Positions 25,612 through 34,162 of a stretch of DNA of 64,000 bases are shown here, piece after piece. The notes under the pieces are model-generated. The model was not told the origin of the DNA. It saw only the letters and a list, made by a program, of their open reading frames with translations, and ran no database searches. Every line of letters begins with the position of its first letter. Positions within the stretch are counted from its first letter, which is position 1. The translations under genes and the position numbers were made by a program. Origin of the DNA: Arthrobacter wenxiniae (lineage in GTDB: Bacteria > Actinomycetota > Actinomycetes > Actinomycetales > Micrococcaceae); the NCBI RefSeq assembly GCF_013376105.1, contig NZ_JAAMFM010000003.1, forward strand, positions 1 through 64,000, written 5' to 3'.

Positions 25612-26211
25612 CTAGCTCTTGGCGGGCAGCGTGGTCGGCTTGAAGGACGGGCGGGTGGCCTCGAAGGCGGTGATGGCCGGCTCGTCCCGCAGCGTCAGGC
25701 CGATGTCGTCCAGGCCCTCGAGCAGGCGCCAGCGGGTGTAGTCGTCGATCTGGAACGGCGCCGCCACGGTTCCGGCGGTGACCATCTTGGATTGCAGGTC
25801 CACCGTGACTTCGGTGCCCGGGGCGTTTTCCAGGACCTTCCAGATCAGCTCGATGTCATCCTGGGCCAATTCCGCGGCGACCAGCCCCTGCTTGCCGGAG
25901 TTGCCGCGGAAGATGTCCGCGAAGCGGGAGGACAGCACGGCCTTGAAGCCGTAGTCCTTCAGCGCCCAGACGGCGTGCTCGCGGGAGGAGCCGGTGCCGA
26001 AGTCCGCGCCGGCCACCAGCACGGAGCCGGCGTTGAAGGGCTCCTGGTTGAGGATGAACTCCGGGTTCTTGCGCCAGCTGGCGAAGAGGGCGTCCTCAAA
26101 GCCGGTGCGGGTGATGCGCTTCAGGTAGACCGCGGGGATGATCTGGTCGGTGTCGACGTTGCTCTGGCGCAGCGGAACACCGATGCCGGTGTGGGTGGAG
26201 AACTTTTCCAT
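25612..26211 (-). CDS. leuD: 3-isopropylmalate dehydratase small subunit
   Basis: 199 residues. It forms the swivel domain of isopropylmalate isomerase with LeuC; the pair converts 2- to 3-isopropylmalate in leucine synthesis. Typical sequence: [21 protein letters not shown] at the start and [39 protein letters not shown] in the middle, containing the substrate-discriminating loop. It starts 12 bp after the leuC stop and has the same direction, so the two are one operon. The 190-bp spacer to the MarR gene shows no clear hairpin. Confidence 0.96.
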   Translation of the reverse strand: MEKFSTHTGIGVPLRQSNVDTDQIIPAVYLKRITRTGFEDALFASWRKNPEFILNQEPFNAGSVLVAGADFGTGSSREHAVWALKDYGFKAVLSSRFADIFRGNSGKQGLVAAELAQDDIELIWKVLENAPGTEVTVDLQSKMVTAGTVAAPFQIDDYTRWRLLEGLDDIGLTLRDEPAITAFEATRPSFKPTTLPAKS

Positions 26212-26223
26212 GGTGTGAGCTCC

Positions 26224-27732
26224 TTACGCTACGGTGCTGGCTGGTTCGAGGTCCGACGGCGAGCTGAGGGTTCCGCGCACGGCCGTCGCCGCCGCGACCA
26301 CGGGCGAGACCAGGTGGGTGCGCCCGCCCTTGCCCTGCCGGCCCTCAAAGTTGCGGTTGGATGTCGACGCGCAGCGCTCGCCCGGTTCCAGCTGGTCCGG
26401 GTTCATGCCCAGGCACATGGAGCAGCCGGCAAAGCGCCACTCGGCGCCGAAGTCCAGGAAGACCTGGTCCAGCCCCTCGGCCTCGGCCTCGAGGCGGACG
26501 CGGGCGGAGCCCGGCACCACCAGCATGCGGATGTTCGGGTCCTTTTCGCGGCCGCGGATGATGTCCGCTGCGGCGCGCAGGTCCTCGATGCGGGAGTTGG
26601 TGCAGGAGCCCAGGAACACGGTGTCGACGCGGATGTCCTTCATGGGCGTCCCGGCCTCCAGGTCCATGTAGGCCAGTGCGCGCTCGGCGGCGGCCTTGGC
26701 GTTTTCGTCGCCGAAGGACTCGGGCGAGGGAACGGCGTCGTTCAGGGAAACGCCCTGCCCCGGGTTGGTGCCCCAGGTGACAAAGGGTTCCAGCGTGTTG
26801 GCGTCCAGGGACACCTCGGCGTCAAACTCGGCGTCGTCCTCGGTGGCCAGCGACTTCCAGTACGCCACGGCGGCGTCCCACTCGGCGCCGACCGGGGCGT
26901 GCGGGCGGCCCTTGAGGAATTCAAAGGTGGTCTCGTCGGGGGCGATCATGCCGGCCCGGGCGCCCGCCTCGATGGACATGTTGCAGATGGTCATGCGGGC
27001 GTCCATGGACAGGGCGCGGATGGCGGAGCCGCGGTATTCCAGGACGTAGCCCTGGCCGCCGCCGGTGCCGATCTTGGCGATGACCGCCAGGATGATGTCC
27101 TTGGAGCTCACGCCGGGGCGCAGCGTGCCCTCGACGTTGACGGCCATGGTCCGGAACGGCTTCAGCGGCAGGGTCTGGGTGGCCATGACGTGCTCCACCT
27201 CGGAGGTGCCGATGCCGAACGCGAGCGCGCCGACGGCCCCGTGGGTGGAGGTGTGCGAATCGCCGCAGACCACTGTCATGCCGGGCTGGGTCAGGCCCAG
27301 CTGGGGGCCCACCACGTGGACGATCCCCTGTTCGGCGTCGCCCAGGGAGTGCAGCCGGACGCCGAATTCCTTGCAATTGTTGCGCAGCGTCTGGATCTGG
27401 GTGCGGCTGGTCAGGTCCGCGATGGGCTTGTCGATGGCCAGCGTGGGCGTGTTGTGGTCCTCGGTGGCGATGGTCAGGTCCGGGCGGCGCAGCGGCCGCC
27501 CGGCCAGGCGCAGCCCTTCAAACGCCTGCGGGGAGGTGACCTCATGGATGAGGTGGAGGTCGATGTAGAGGAGGTCCGGCTGTGCGGCGTCGCCATTGCC
27601 CTCGCCCTGCTTGACCACGTGGTCGCGCCAAACTTTTTCGGCCAGCGTCTTCGCGGCCCGCCGCGGCGCCGTCGCGGATACCGTGGGCGCCTGTGCTGGG
27701 CCTTGTGCGTCGGGTGTGGTTGCCTCGGTCAC
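26224..27732 (-). CDS. leuC: 3-isopropylmalate dehydratase large subunit
   Basis: 502 residues, GTG start with AAGGGAG six bases upstream. Aconitase-superfamily protein with a [4Fe-4S] cluster held by the cysteines in [13 protein letters not shown] and [12 protein letters not shown]; other family motifs are ATEDHNTPT and [27 protein letters not shown]. The first ~27 residues (Ala/Thr/Pro-rich) extend beyond the usual start at KTLAEKVW and may be a true short extension, since no better ribosome-binding site is visible inside. Divergent from the IclR-type regulator with a 158-bp spacer that holds an inverted repeat, described separately. Confidence 0.96.
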   Translation of the reverse strand: MTEATTPDAQGPAQAPTVSATAPRRAAKTLAEKVWRDHVVKQGEGNGDAAQPDLLYIDLHLIHEVTSPQAFEGLRLAGRPLRRPDLTIATEDHNTPTLAIDKPIADLTSRTQIQTLRNNCKEFGVRLHSLGDAEQGIVHVVGPQLGLTQPGMTVVCGDSHTSTHGAVGALAFGIGTSEVEHVMATQTLPLKPFRTMAVNVEGTLRPGVSSKDIILAVIAKIGTGGGQGYVLEYRGSAIRALSMDARMTICNMSIEAGARAGMIAPDETTFEFLKGRPHAPVGAEWDAAVAYWKSLATEDDAEFDAEVSLDANTLEPFVTWGTNPGQGVSLNDAVPSPESFGDENAKAAAERALAYMDLEAGTPMKDIRVDTVFLGSCTNSRIEDLRAAADIIRGREKDPNIRMLVVPGSARVRLEAEAEGLDQVFLDFGAEWRFAGCSMCLGMNPDQLEPGERCASTSNRNFEGRQGKGGRTHLVSPVVAAATAVRGTLSSPSDLEPASTVA

Positions 27733-27860
27733 GGCCAGCTCCCTTCATCAATTGAACCCGCCCGCGCCCATGGAAGTGGGGGGCGCGGACGGTGCTCGGT
27801 GGTTTGTATGATTCCACTGTCCCAGCGTTGTTGGCACAGATGCCAGCCCGCCGATTTGCA

Positions 27861-27875
27861 TCTCACATGCTGAGA
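27861..27875. promoter_or_regulatory. Candidate LtbR/NdgR operator between leuC and ltbR
   Basis: Perfect inverted repeat TCTCA-CATGC-TGAGA, 15 bp upstream of the regulator's ATG. On the leuC side a TTGACG hexamer lies at 27881-27876 directly before it, so a bound regulator would occlude the leuC promoter spacer. In Corynebacterium and Streptomyces the orthologous IclR proteins (LtbR, NdgR) act from the same intergenic position; the GTGAGA/CTCAC core agrees with what is reported for them, as far as I recall. Confidence 0.6.
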
Positions 27876-27890
27876 CGTCAATATCATTAC

Positions 27891-28610
27891 ATGGACAATT
27901 CTAGTGGCGTTGGCGTCATCGATAAAGCGGCCCTCGTGCTTGATGCACTGGAGGCCGGCCCCACCACCCTGGCGCAGCTGGTTGCCGCCACCGGATTGGC
28001 CCGCCCCACGGTGCACCGGCTGGCCCTTGCCCTGGTGCATCACCGGCTGGTCAGCCGGGACATGCAGGGCCGCTTTGTGCTCGGCAGCCGCCTCGTGGAG
28101 CTGGCCTCCGCGGCCGGCGAGGACCGGCTGATTGCCGCGGCCGGCCCCGTGCTGCTTCAGCTGCGCGACTCCACCGGCGAGAGCGCGCAGATCTTCCGGC
28201 GCCAGGGCGACTCCCGCGTGTGCGTGGCCTCCGCGGAGCGCCCGATCGGCCTGCGCGACACCATCCCCGTGGGCACCCAGCTCACCATGAAGGCCGGCTC
28301 CGCCGCGCAGGTCCTGCTGGCCTGGGAGGACCACGAGCGCCTGCTGGAGGGGTTGCACAACGCCCGCTTCACCCCCACCGTCCTGGCGGGCGTCCGACGC
28401 CGGGGCTGGGGCCAGAGTCTGGGCGAACGCGAGCCCGGGGTCGCCTCGGTCTCGGCGCCGGTGCGCGGCCCGTCCGGCCGCGTGATTGCCGCCGTCTCCA
28501 TCTCCGGGCCCATTGAGCGGCTCACCCGCCAGCCCGGGCGCCTGCACGCGGAGGTGGTCTGCAACGCATCCCGCATCCTGACCGAGGCCCTGCGCAAGAC
28601 GGCGGAGTAG
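27891..28610 (+). CDS. ltbR: IclR-family regulator of leucine biosynthesis
   Basis: 239 residues. N-terminal winged helix-turn-helix (IDKAALVLDALEAGPTTLAQLVAATGLARPTVHRLALALVHHRLV) and C-terminal ligand-binding IclR domain (CVASAERPIGLRDTIPVGTQLTMKAGSAAQVLLAW, then GVASVSAPVRGPSGRVIAAVSISGP). The divergent position next to leuCD is the one of LtbR in Corynebacterium glutamicum and NdgR in Streptomyces, repressors or regulators of leucine, tryptophan and sulfur-amino-acid genes. ATG 27891 begins at MDNSSGVGVIDK, as in those orthologues; the longer frame upstream crosses the operator. Orthology is inferred from position and domain order. Confidence 0.88.
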   Translation: MDNSSGVGVIDKAALVLDALEAGPTTLAQLVAATGLARPTVHRLALALVHHRLVSRDMQGRFVLGSRLVELASAAGEDRLIAAAGPVLLQLRDSTGESAQIFRRQGDSRVCVASAERPIGLRDTIPVGTQLTMKAGSAAQVLLAWEDHERLLEGLHNARFTPTVLAGVRRRGWGQSLGEREPGVASVSAPVRGPSGRVIAAVSISGPIERLTRQPGRLHAEVVCNASRILTEALRKTAE

Positions 28611-28640
28611 CCTGGCGGCTGGGATCCCCCGTGTTTTCAT

Positions 28641-28696
28641 CTGTGGCGCACTTGTTGTTGATTCCGCGGCGATTTTCAGCAACAAGTGCGTCACAG
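28641..28696. repeat. Palindromic element with 17-nt arms between ltbR and the DUF1697 gene
   Basis: Arms CTGTGGCGCACTTGTTG (28641-28657) and CAACAAGTGCGTCACAG (28680-28696) pair with one mismatch around a 22-nt loop. It lies 30 bp after the ltbR stop and 29 bp before the next ATG. There is no T-tract, so it is either a Rho-dependent/structured terminator or a small palindromic mobile repeat. It is unrelated in sequence to elements A and B. Confidence 0.7.
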
Positions 28697-28725
28697 TTGG
28701 GACGCGGGGCGGGTAGGGTCTTGCC

Positions 28726-29259
28726 ATGACGAACTACGCGGTGTTCCTGCGCGGCATCAACGTGGGCGGCATCAACATCAAGATGGCCGATCTCCGCGCG
28801 GCCCTCGAGGCGCTGCCCGTCACCGGTGTCAAGACGCTGCTCGCCTCCGGCAACTTTGTGTGCGCCGCGAAGGCCACGGCTGGGGAACTAAAGTCGCTGG
28901 TGGAGGCCTGCCTGCGCGAAGACTTCGGCTACGACGCCTGGGTGGTGGTCCTGGACCAGGCGCGGCTCAACGCCATCATCGACGCCTGCCCCTACCCGTC
29001 CGACAACAAGGAACAGCACAGCTACGTCACGCTGTCCTCCGACCCCGCCATCCTTGACGAGCTGCAAACGCTGGGAGGCGCGCTGGCCGGCGTCGACCTG
29101 GCCAGGCTGTCCCCCGAGGCGCTCGCCTGGCTGGCCCCGGCGGGGGGCACGCTCGACTCGCCGTTCAGCAAGCTCTCCGCCAAGGCCAAATACAAAAGCA
29201 CGACGACGACCCGCAACCTGCGCACGCTCCTGAAGTGCCGCGACGCGCTGTCGCCGTAG
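28726..29259 (+). CDS. DUF1697 family protein
   Basis: 177 residues. The opening NYAVFLRGINVGG...IKMADLRAALEALPVTGVKTLLASGNFV is the signature of DUF1697, a widespread small cytosolic family without an assigned reaction. The C-terminal TTTTRNLRTLLKC is also typical. It is monocistronic, with the palindrome at 28641 before it and the 19-bp tandem array just after it. Nothing in its neighbours suggests a pathway. Confidence 0.88.
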   Translation: MTNYAVFLRGINVGGINIKMADLRAALEALPVTGVKTLLASGNFVCAAKATAGELKSLVEACLREDFGYDAWVVVLDQARLNAIIDACPYPSDNKEQHSYVTLSSDPAILDELQTLGGALAGVDLARLSPEALAWLAPAGGTLDSPFSKLSAKAKYKSTTTTRNLRTLLKCRDALSP

Positions 29260-29297
29260 GCGACAGGGCCGGCGTTTCCGCAGGCTGCGTAAAGGAG

Positions 29298-29411
29298 GCC
29301 GTAAGGCCGGATGGCAGCCGTAAGGCCGGATGGCAGCCGTAAGGCCGGATGGCAGCCGTAAGGCCGGATGGCAGCCGTAAGGCCGGATGGCGGCCGTAAG
29401 GCCGGATGGCA
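29298..29411. repeat. Six tandem copies of a 19-bp unit
   Basis: Unit GCCGTAAGGCCGGATGGCA repeated six times without spacers (29298, 29317, 29336, 29355, 29374, 29393); only the last base of unit five differs. Each unit holds interleaved GCC/GGC complementarity, so the array can fold into several small hairpins. It occupies the space between the convergent DUF1697 and GTPase genes. Because 19 is not a multiple of three, the repetitive open frames across it are artefacts. Confidence 0.95.
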
Positions 29412-29441
29412 GCCGAGGGAATGCTGGTTCCGTCGCGACAC

Positions 29442-31052
29442 TCACCGGGCGGCGTCGAGGGCTTCCTGGAACCTGCGGTAGCGGGCGAGTTCGGCCTCGG
29501 TGGGTTCCAGCACGAGGGACTCCGCCGCGCCGGCAACGCCCTCCCGCAGCCGGCGCCGGGCCGCGGCGGCCCGTCCCCGGGCGCCCGCCGCGGCAAGGAA
29601 TCTCGAGGTCACGGCCAGGAATAACCCCACCACCACGCCGGCCGCAACCATCAGCGTGGGCAGCGGCCAGCCCTCCACCCGCGGCGCCTGCGGCACCGGC
29701 AGCTGGAAATAGCCCAGCGCGGCGAGCACGCCCAGCCACACCAGCCCGCCCACGGCCACCAGCAGCGCCAGCCACTGGATGAGCGAAAACACCGGCCACC
29801 ACCAGGCGCGCGCGTTCGCCTTCAGGTCCGCGGAGGCGACGGCCTGGTCCAGCGCGTCGGGCAGGGCTTCCCGGTTGCTCCGCGCCGCCGCCCGGATGGA
29901 GGCGCGCCAGGGCCCGGCGGCGCCGTCGCTTGCGGCGTCGGCGAAGTCGCGCAGCGCCGAATCCAGCCGGGCCTGCCCGGCCGCGTCCGCGGGGGGCAGC
30001 GACGTCCGGTTCACCTCGGACGCCCCTTCCCGGCGCAGGCCCAGCCGGCGCAGGGGGTCCTTCCGGAACCGGGCCATCCACCGCGTCACCGGCCAGCCGG
30101 TCCGTTTCACGGCCTCCAGCCGGTAGGACGTGCGCACGGCGGACACCACGGTCTCCACGTGCACGGCGTCCGCCAGCCCGGCAGCCAGCGCCTTGCGGTC
30201 CTGCTGGTGGATCCCGGCGGCACGGCCCGTGCCGGCCGCGGCCCCGAGGTGCCCCGCGGCCACGGCAACGTCGGCGGCCAGCCGTGCCGACTGCGCCGCC
30301 TTGGCCTTGACGACGGCGGCCACGCGCCGGCGCAGCTCGTCCACTCCGTCGCCCGTCACCGCGGATACGGCCAGCACGGAGACCTTCCCCAGCCCGTCGC
30401 GGTCCAGGATCGAGGACAGGGATTCCAGGACCGGCTTCACCTCGGAGGCGGCCAGCCGGTCCACCTGGTTGAGCACCACCAGGGTGACGGCCGCGTGGGC
30501 GGAAAACGGCCGGATGAACTCGTTGTGGATGGCGGCGTCGGCGTATTTTTGTGGGTCCACCACCCACACCAGCACGTCCACCTGCCCGGCCAGGCGCTCG
30601 GCGGTCTCGCGGTTCGCACGCTGCACCGAGTCGAAGTCGGGGAGATCCAGCAGGACCAGGCCGCCGCCGTCGTCCCTCAGGCAGGGCACGGGCCCGCCTT
30701 CGCGGCGCTCCGCCACCTCCAGCCAGTCCAGCAGCGGCGCGCTTCCGTCCGGCTGCCACACCATGGCCAGCGGCTCGCTCGTGGTGGGCCGGCGCACGGC
30801 CATGCGGGCGGCGTCCGTGGCGGCCACGGCGTTGAACAGCGACGACTTCCCGCTGCCGGTGGCCCCGAAAAATCCCACCACGGTGTGGTCCGCGCTCAGG
30901 GAGCGGCGGGACGTGGCCCGTTCCAGGACGCCGTACGCCTGCTGCAGCGCGGCGTCGTCGAGCCTGCCTTCGCCCAGCTCCCGCGCCTCGTTCAGCGCGT
31001 CGAGCCTGCGGGCCAGGGCCGATTCGGTGCGTGCGTCGCGGTGCCGGCTCAT
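29442..31052 (-). CDS. Dynamin-like/HSR1-type membrane GTPase (second of pair)
   Basis: 536 residues. GTPase domain with G1 GATGSGKSS, a threonine-containing switch (RRPTTSEPL), G3 LLDLPDFDS and G4 NQVD, followed by helices and two adjacent membrane segments around residues 420-490 (SLIQWLALLVAVGGLVWLGVLA and LMVAAGVVVGLFLAV). The arrangement resembles bacterial dynamin-like proteins and YfjP/EngA-related membrane GTPases. It overlaps the preceding GTPase gene as ATGA, and such paired genes (DynA/DynB of Streptomyces, IniA/IniC of mycobacteria) act together in membrane remodelling. A joint role here is inferred. Confidence 0.82.
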   Translation of the reverse strand: MSRHRDARTESALARRLDALNEARELGEGRLDDAALQQAYGVLERATSRRSLSADHTVVGFFGATGSGKSSLFNAVAATDAARMAVRRPTTSEPLAMVWQPDGSAPLLDWLEVAERREGGPVPCLRDDGGGLVLLDLPDFDSVQRANRETAERLAGQVDVLVWVVDPQKYADAAIHNEFIRPFSAHAAVTLVVLNQVDRLAASEVKPVLESLSSILDRDGLGKVSVLAVSAVTGDGVDELRRRVAAVVKAKAAQSARLAADVAVAAGHLGAAAGTGRAAGIHQQDRKALAAGLADAVHVETVVSAVRTSYRLEAVKRTGWPVTRWMARFRKDPLRRLGLRREGASEVNRTSLPPADAAGQARLDSALRDFADAASDGAAGPWRASIRAAARSNREALPDALDQAVASADLKANARAWWWPVFSLIQWLALLVAVGGLVWLGVLAALGYFQLPVPQAPRVEGWPLPTLMVAAGVVVGLFLAVTSRFLAAAGARGRAAAARRRLREGVAGAAESLVLEPTEAELARYRRFQEALDAAR

Positions 31053-32869
31053 GCGCCCTCCCCCAGTTTCGCCAGCCCCGCGGCCAGCCCGTCAAGCCTG
31101 TCCGCCGCCGTGCCGCACCGCAGCGGCCCGATCCGCTCCAGGAAGCGCCGCTCCTGGCCTTCCAGCAGGCCGGCGCAGCGCCTTTCCAGCGACTGGCGGG
31201 CCTCGTTGGCCAGGCGCCGCACGGCATCCTCGCCAAACACGGCTTCCAGCAGTTTTTGGCCGACGACGGCGGTGCCCCCCGCAATGCCGATCTCGGCTCC
31301 CGTCAGTCCCCCAGTCAGCGAAAAGACGACGATCATCAGGACCACGCCCAGGCCGTTCACCCCGAAGGACAGCCACCGGGCCTGCGACCGCTTGGCCGCC
31401 CCCTCGGTGCGGATCATGGCCAGCACGTCCCCCTGCCAGGCGCGGATCCCGGCGGCGACCTGCGCCGGGAAGTCCGGCGTTGTCCCGGAGAGGTCCTCGG
31501 CGCCCAGCAGGGCGCGCCCGGCGGGATCGGCCCGCCAGCGCTGGTCGGCATCCTCGGCGGCCCGCGCGGCCTGGTCCACGATGACGGCCTGCAGCCCGGT
31601 TTCGATGGCTGCCTCCACCTTCACGGCCGGCGGCGGCTGTCCCTTGAAGAAGGCGCCGATCCGGTCCCGGACGCGGCCGATCCCGCTTTCCAGCGCCCGG
31701 AAGAAGTCGCCCGTGCCCACGAAGTCCTGCCAGCGGGCCAGCACCTCCCCGCGCAGCAGGGAGCCGTCGCTGGTGGCCTTGGAAATGCGCGCCCGGGCGT
31801 CGGTGAAGGCGGCGGCGGCGTCGTCCGCCAACTGCCGGCCGGCGTCGTCCTGGTCCCTGGCGGCGTCGGCGAGCCCGGCCACCTTGCCGGAGAGGGAGCG
31901 CACGGTGCCGTTGAGGGTGCGGCGGGCGATTTCCGCGCGGCCCGCGGAGTCCGCGGCGAGCTCCCGCAGCCACAGCGAAATGGGCGCGGTGCCGGCGGCC
32001 GGGAGCATGCCCAGTGCGTCCAGGGCCGCCTCGGGCACCACGAAGAGCGTGGAGCCGGCGAGGCCCTCCCGGGTGAGCATGGCGCGCAGGTCCGCGCTGA
32101 CCTCGCCCTCCGCGCCGGGCGGCACCCGGTCCAGGACCACGGCCACCAGGATGTCGCGGGAGGCGGCGTCGACCAGCAGCTTCCAGGGCACGGCGTCGGC
32201 GTAGCGGTTGGCCGTGGTGACGAAAAGCCAGAGGTCGGCGGCGGCCAGCAGCTGGGCGGCAAGCTGGCGGTTGTCGTCGGAGACGGAGTCGACGTCCGGG
32301 GCGTCGAGCAGGGCCACGCCCTCGGGGACGGCAGGGTCGGCGACGAGCACCAGGGACTGCATGGCCGCCGCGTCCGGCGTGGCCCCGGCACGGGTGGCGG
32401 GGGTGCCGGCGCCGGACAGTTCGCCGCGGACGCGGGACAGGGTGGGCAGGACGCGGGCGGACGTGAACCAGGCGGCATCGTGCGGATGGTGGAGGAGGAT
32501 GGGCTGGCGGGTGGTCGGGCGGATGGCGCCGGCGCGTGTGACGGGGTGGCCGGCCAGGGCGTTCACCAGCGTGGACTTCCCGGCGCCCGTGGACCCGCCC
32601 ACGACGGCCAGCAGCGGGGCGTCCAGGCTGCGGTAGCGGGGCAGGATGTAGTCGTCGAGCTGGCCCAGGGCGTTGCCGGCGGTCCGGCGTGCGGCGGCGG
32701 CGCCGGGCAGTTCGAACGGGAGTTCCAGCGAGGCCAGCTCGCCGCGCACCTGGTCCAACAGCGCGACCGCGGCTTCCTGGGCAGGGGCGGCGTCCTGCGC
32801 AGGGGCGGCGTCCTGCGCCCGCCCGGGATTGCCGCTTTCCGGGATATTGCCTGAATTTGTTGGATTCAC
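31049..32869 (-). CDS. Dynamin-family GTPase (first of pair)
   Basis: About 606 residues from GTG 32869. G1 GGSTGAGKST, a PTTRQP switch, G3 LLDAPDVDSVSDDN and a G4-like VLDRV (Asn replaced by Asp-Arg, so the guanine-specificity motif is degenerate). A helical middle region and a hydrophobic C-terminal hairpin (GLGVVLMIVVFSLTGGLTGAEIGIAGG) follow, ending in a helical tail. The N-terminus carries a short Ala/Pro/Gln repeat (AQDAAPAQDAAPAQEAA). The longer frame starting at 32908 is less likely because its first residues are His/Arg-rich. Overlaps the next GTPase gene. Likely a membrane-bound fission, repair or stress protein, as for IniA/DynA, but not proven. Confidence 0.8.
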   Translation of the reverse strand: MNPTNSGNIPESGNPGRAQDAAPAQDAAPAQEAAVALLDQVRGELASLELPFELPGAAAARRTAGNALGQLDDYILPRYRSLDAPLLAVVGGSTGAGKSTLVNALAGHPVTRAGAIRPTTRQPILLHHPHDAAWFTSARVLPTLSRVRGELSGAGTPATRAGATPDAAAMQSLVLVADPAVPEGVALLDAPDVDSVSDDNRQLAAQLLAAADLWLFVTTANRYADAVPWKLLVDAASRDILVAVVLDRVPPGAEGEVSADLRAMLTREGLAGSTLFVVPEAALDALGMLPAAGTAPISLWLRELAADSAGRAEIARRTLNGTVRSLSGKVAGLADAARDQDDAGRQLADDAAAAFTDARARISKATSDGSLLRGEVLARWQDFVGTGDFFRALESGIGRVRDRIGAFFKGQPPPAVKVEAAIETGLQAVIVDQAARAAEDADQRWRADPAGRALLGAEDLSGTTPDFPAQVAAGIRAWQGDVLAMIRTEGAAKRSQARWLSFGVNGLGVVLMIVVFSLTGGLTGAEIGIAGGTAVVGQKLLEAVFGEDAVRRLANEARQSLERRCAGLLEGQERRFLERIGPLRCGTAADRLDGLAAGLAKLGEGA

Positions 32870-32957
32870 TGCTTCATCATGCCAGTTCCGGTGCCGGGCG
32901 GGCGGCATTGCTGCACGGAACCCGTGAACATGCAGGGAGCGGCGGGGCGGGGGAATG

Positions 32958-32998
32958 CAAAAGGCCGGAAAGCCTTTAGCTTCCCGGCCTTGCTTTTG
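32958..32998 (-). terminator. Intrinsic terminator of the tRNA-Gln/tRNA-Glu transcript
   Basis: Minus-strand stem AAGGCCGGGAAGC / GGCTTTCCGGCCTT, with small internal differences and a short AT-rich loop, begins right after the tRNA-Glu 3' end and closes with TTTT. Confidence 0.8.
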
Positions 32999-33071
32999 TG
33001 ACCCCAGCGGGATTCGAACCCGCGTTACCGCCGTGAGAGGGCAGCGTACTAGGCCGCTATACGATGGGGCC
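32999..33071 (-). tRNA. tRNA-Glu (CTC)
   Basis: 73-nt cloverleaf. Acceptor stem GGCCCCA/TGGGGTC with a discriminator A, anticodon loop CCTCTCA giving anticodon CTC, T-arm GCGGGTTCGAATCCCGC. The CCA end is not encoded. It is 91 nt downstream of tRNA-Gln in the same transcript. Confidence 0.97.
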
Positions 33072-33162
33072 CTAATACATTCGATTCATTGCTCGGCGAA
33101 CTCCAGAAACATTACCGGAATTTTGCCGTGCATGCCAATCGAAATGGCAGCTTTTGCAAGCG

Positions 33163-33234
33163 CTGGGATACCAGGACTCGAACCTAGAATGTCGGTACCA
33201 GAAACCGATGTGTTGCCAATTACACCATATCCCA
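33163..33234 (-). tRNA. tRNA-Gln (CTG)
   Basis: 72-nt cloverleaf. Acceptor TGGGATA/TATCCCA with discriminator G, D-arm ATGGTGTAATTGGCAACAC, anticodon loop TTCTGGT giving CTG, T-arm CTAGGTTCGAGTCCTGG. Its first pair is U-A, as in bacterial tRNA-Gln. In organisms without GlnRS, as most actinobacteria, the neighbouring gltX product charges it with Glu before GatCAB amidation. Confidence 0.97.
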
Positions 33235-33302
33235 AAGGCTGCGTTCTGCCGTGAAATCCGCGGGTTTCCCCGGTCCTTCAGCGGCCCTCGCGCCGGGATA
33301 AA

Positions 33303-33331
33303 ACTATACCCGAGACTTTGCCAGACGCCAA
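33303..33331 (-). promoter_or_regulatory. Promoter of the tRNA-Gln/tRNA-Glu operon
   Basis: Minus-strand TTGGCG, 17-nt spacer, TATAGT. The -10 lies 69 bp before the tRNA-Gln 5' end and matches five of six consensus positions; the surrounding AT-rich GGGTATAGTTTTATCCC stands out in this GC-rich region. Confidence 0.65.
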
Positions 33332-33363
33332 AACCGCGGGCCGCCGCGGGACTGCGCGGTGAA

Positions 33364-34155
33364 TCACTGGCCGGAGGGCGCCGCAAGCGCCGCGAGCGCG
33401 TCCAGCCCCACTACCACGCGCACTCCGTCCGCCACCCGGCCAGCCACGCGATCCACCACCGGGTCCGCCCTGCCGTCCGACGGCGCGCCCGTGCCTTTCC
33501 TGTCCAGCCAGACCGCCTGCAGCCCCGCCGCGGCGGAGCCCACGCCGTCGATCAGGTAGTTGTCCCCCACGTACAACGTTTCCCCCGGCAGGGTGCCCAG
33601 CAGGCGGCAGCCTTCCCAGAAGACCTTGGGCTCGGGCTTGGCCGCGTTGACGGTGTCAATGCCCACCAGGATGCCGATGCGCTGCAGCCCCGCGTGGTCG
33701 AGCTTGGCGCGCTGGTAGTCGTGGACGTTGTTGCTGACGGCGCCGTAGGGAATGCCTGCGGCATCCAGTGCGTCGAGGGTGGGCGCCACGTCCGGATAGG
33801 CCTTGATGGAGCGGGGCTGGGCACGTTCAAAGTCCTCGATCCACTCCTGCTCGGCCACGGCGTCGAAGCCGGGGACGCCGAGGTGGGCAAACACGGCCCG
33901 GGCCCGCAGCCCGCGCTGCTCCGTAAAGGAGAACTCGCCCGCCACGTACCGCTCGTAGTACCTCCCGGCGTCGGCCATGTACAGGGCCGCGAAACCATCC
34001 CAGTCACCCGGGCCGAAGTTCGGCAGCAGGGGCCGGCCCGCGGCGATCATGGCGTCCTTCATGGCCGCGTGCAGGTCCACCAGGGTGTCGTCAATGTCAA
34101 ACAGGACGCCCCTGACCGGGGGCGCGGGGGCGCCCGGAACAGGGGTGCTGTGCAC
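33364..34155 (-). CDS. HAD-superfamily hydrolase, subfamily IA
   Basis: 263 residues, GTG start 7 bp after the gltX stop. Motif I DIDDTLVD near residue 20, motif II AVSNN, motif III Lys in NAAKPEPKVFW, motif IV GDNYLIDG. An alpha-helical cap sits between motifs I and II. These Mg-dependent phosphatases act on small phosphoesters such as phosphoglycolate or sugar phosphates; the substrate is not evident. The gene follows gltX in the same direction and is probably co-transcribed. The C-terminal ~35 residues are Val/Asp/Ala-rich and may be a variable tail. Confidence 0.88.
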   Translation of the reverse strand: MHSTPVPGAPAPPVRGVLFDIDDTLVDLHAAMKDAMIAAGRPLLPNFGPGDWDGFAALYMADAGRYYERYVAGEFSFTEQRGLRARAVFAHLGVPGFDAVAEQEWIEDFERAQPRSIKAYPDVAPTLDALDAAGIPYGAVSNNVHDYQRAKLDHAGLQRIGILVGIDTVNAAKPEPKVFWEGCRLLGTLPGETLYVGDNYLIDGVGSAAAGLQAVWLDRKGTGAPSDGRADPVVDRVAGRVADGVRVVVGLDALAALAAPSGQ

Positions 34156-34162
34156 GGCCAGG

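Noticed and set aside
29298-29411. CRISPR array
   Set aside because: Units are only 19 bp and directly adjacent, without spacers; there are no cas genes.
28888-31284. Minus-strand frame of 798 codons across the GTPase gene and the tandem array
   Set aside because: It is an off-frame reading of the GTPase gene joined to the 19-bp repeats; Gly/Arg/Ala-rich, with repetitive HPALRLPSGLTA artefacts.
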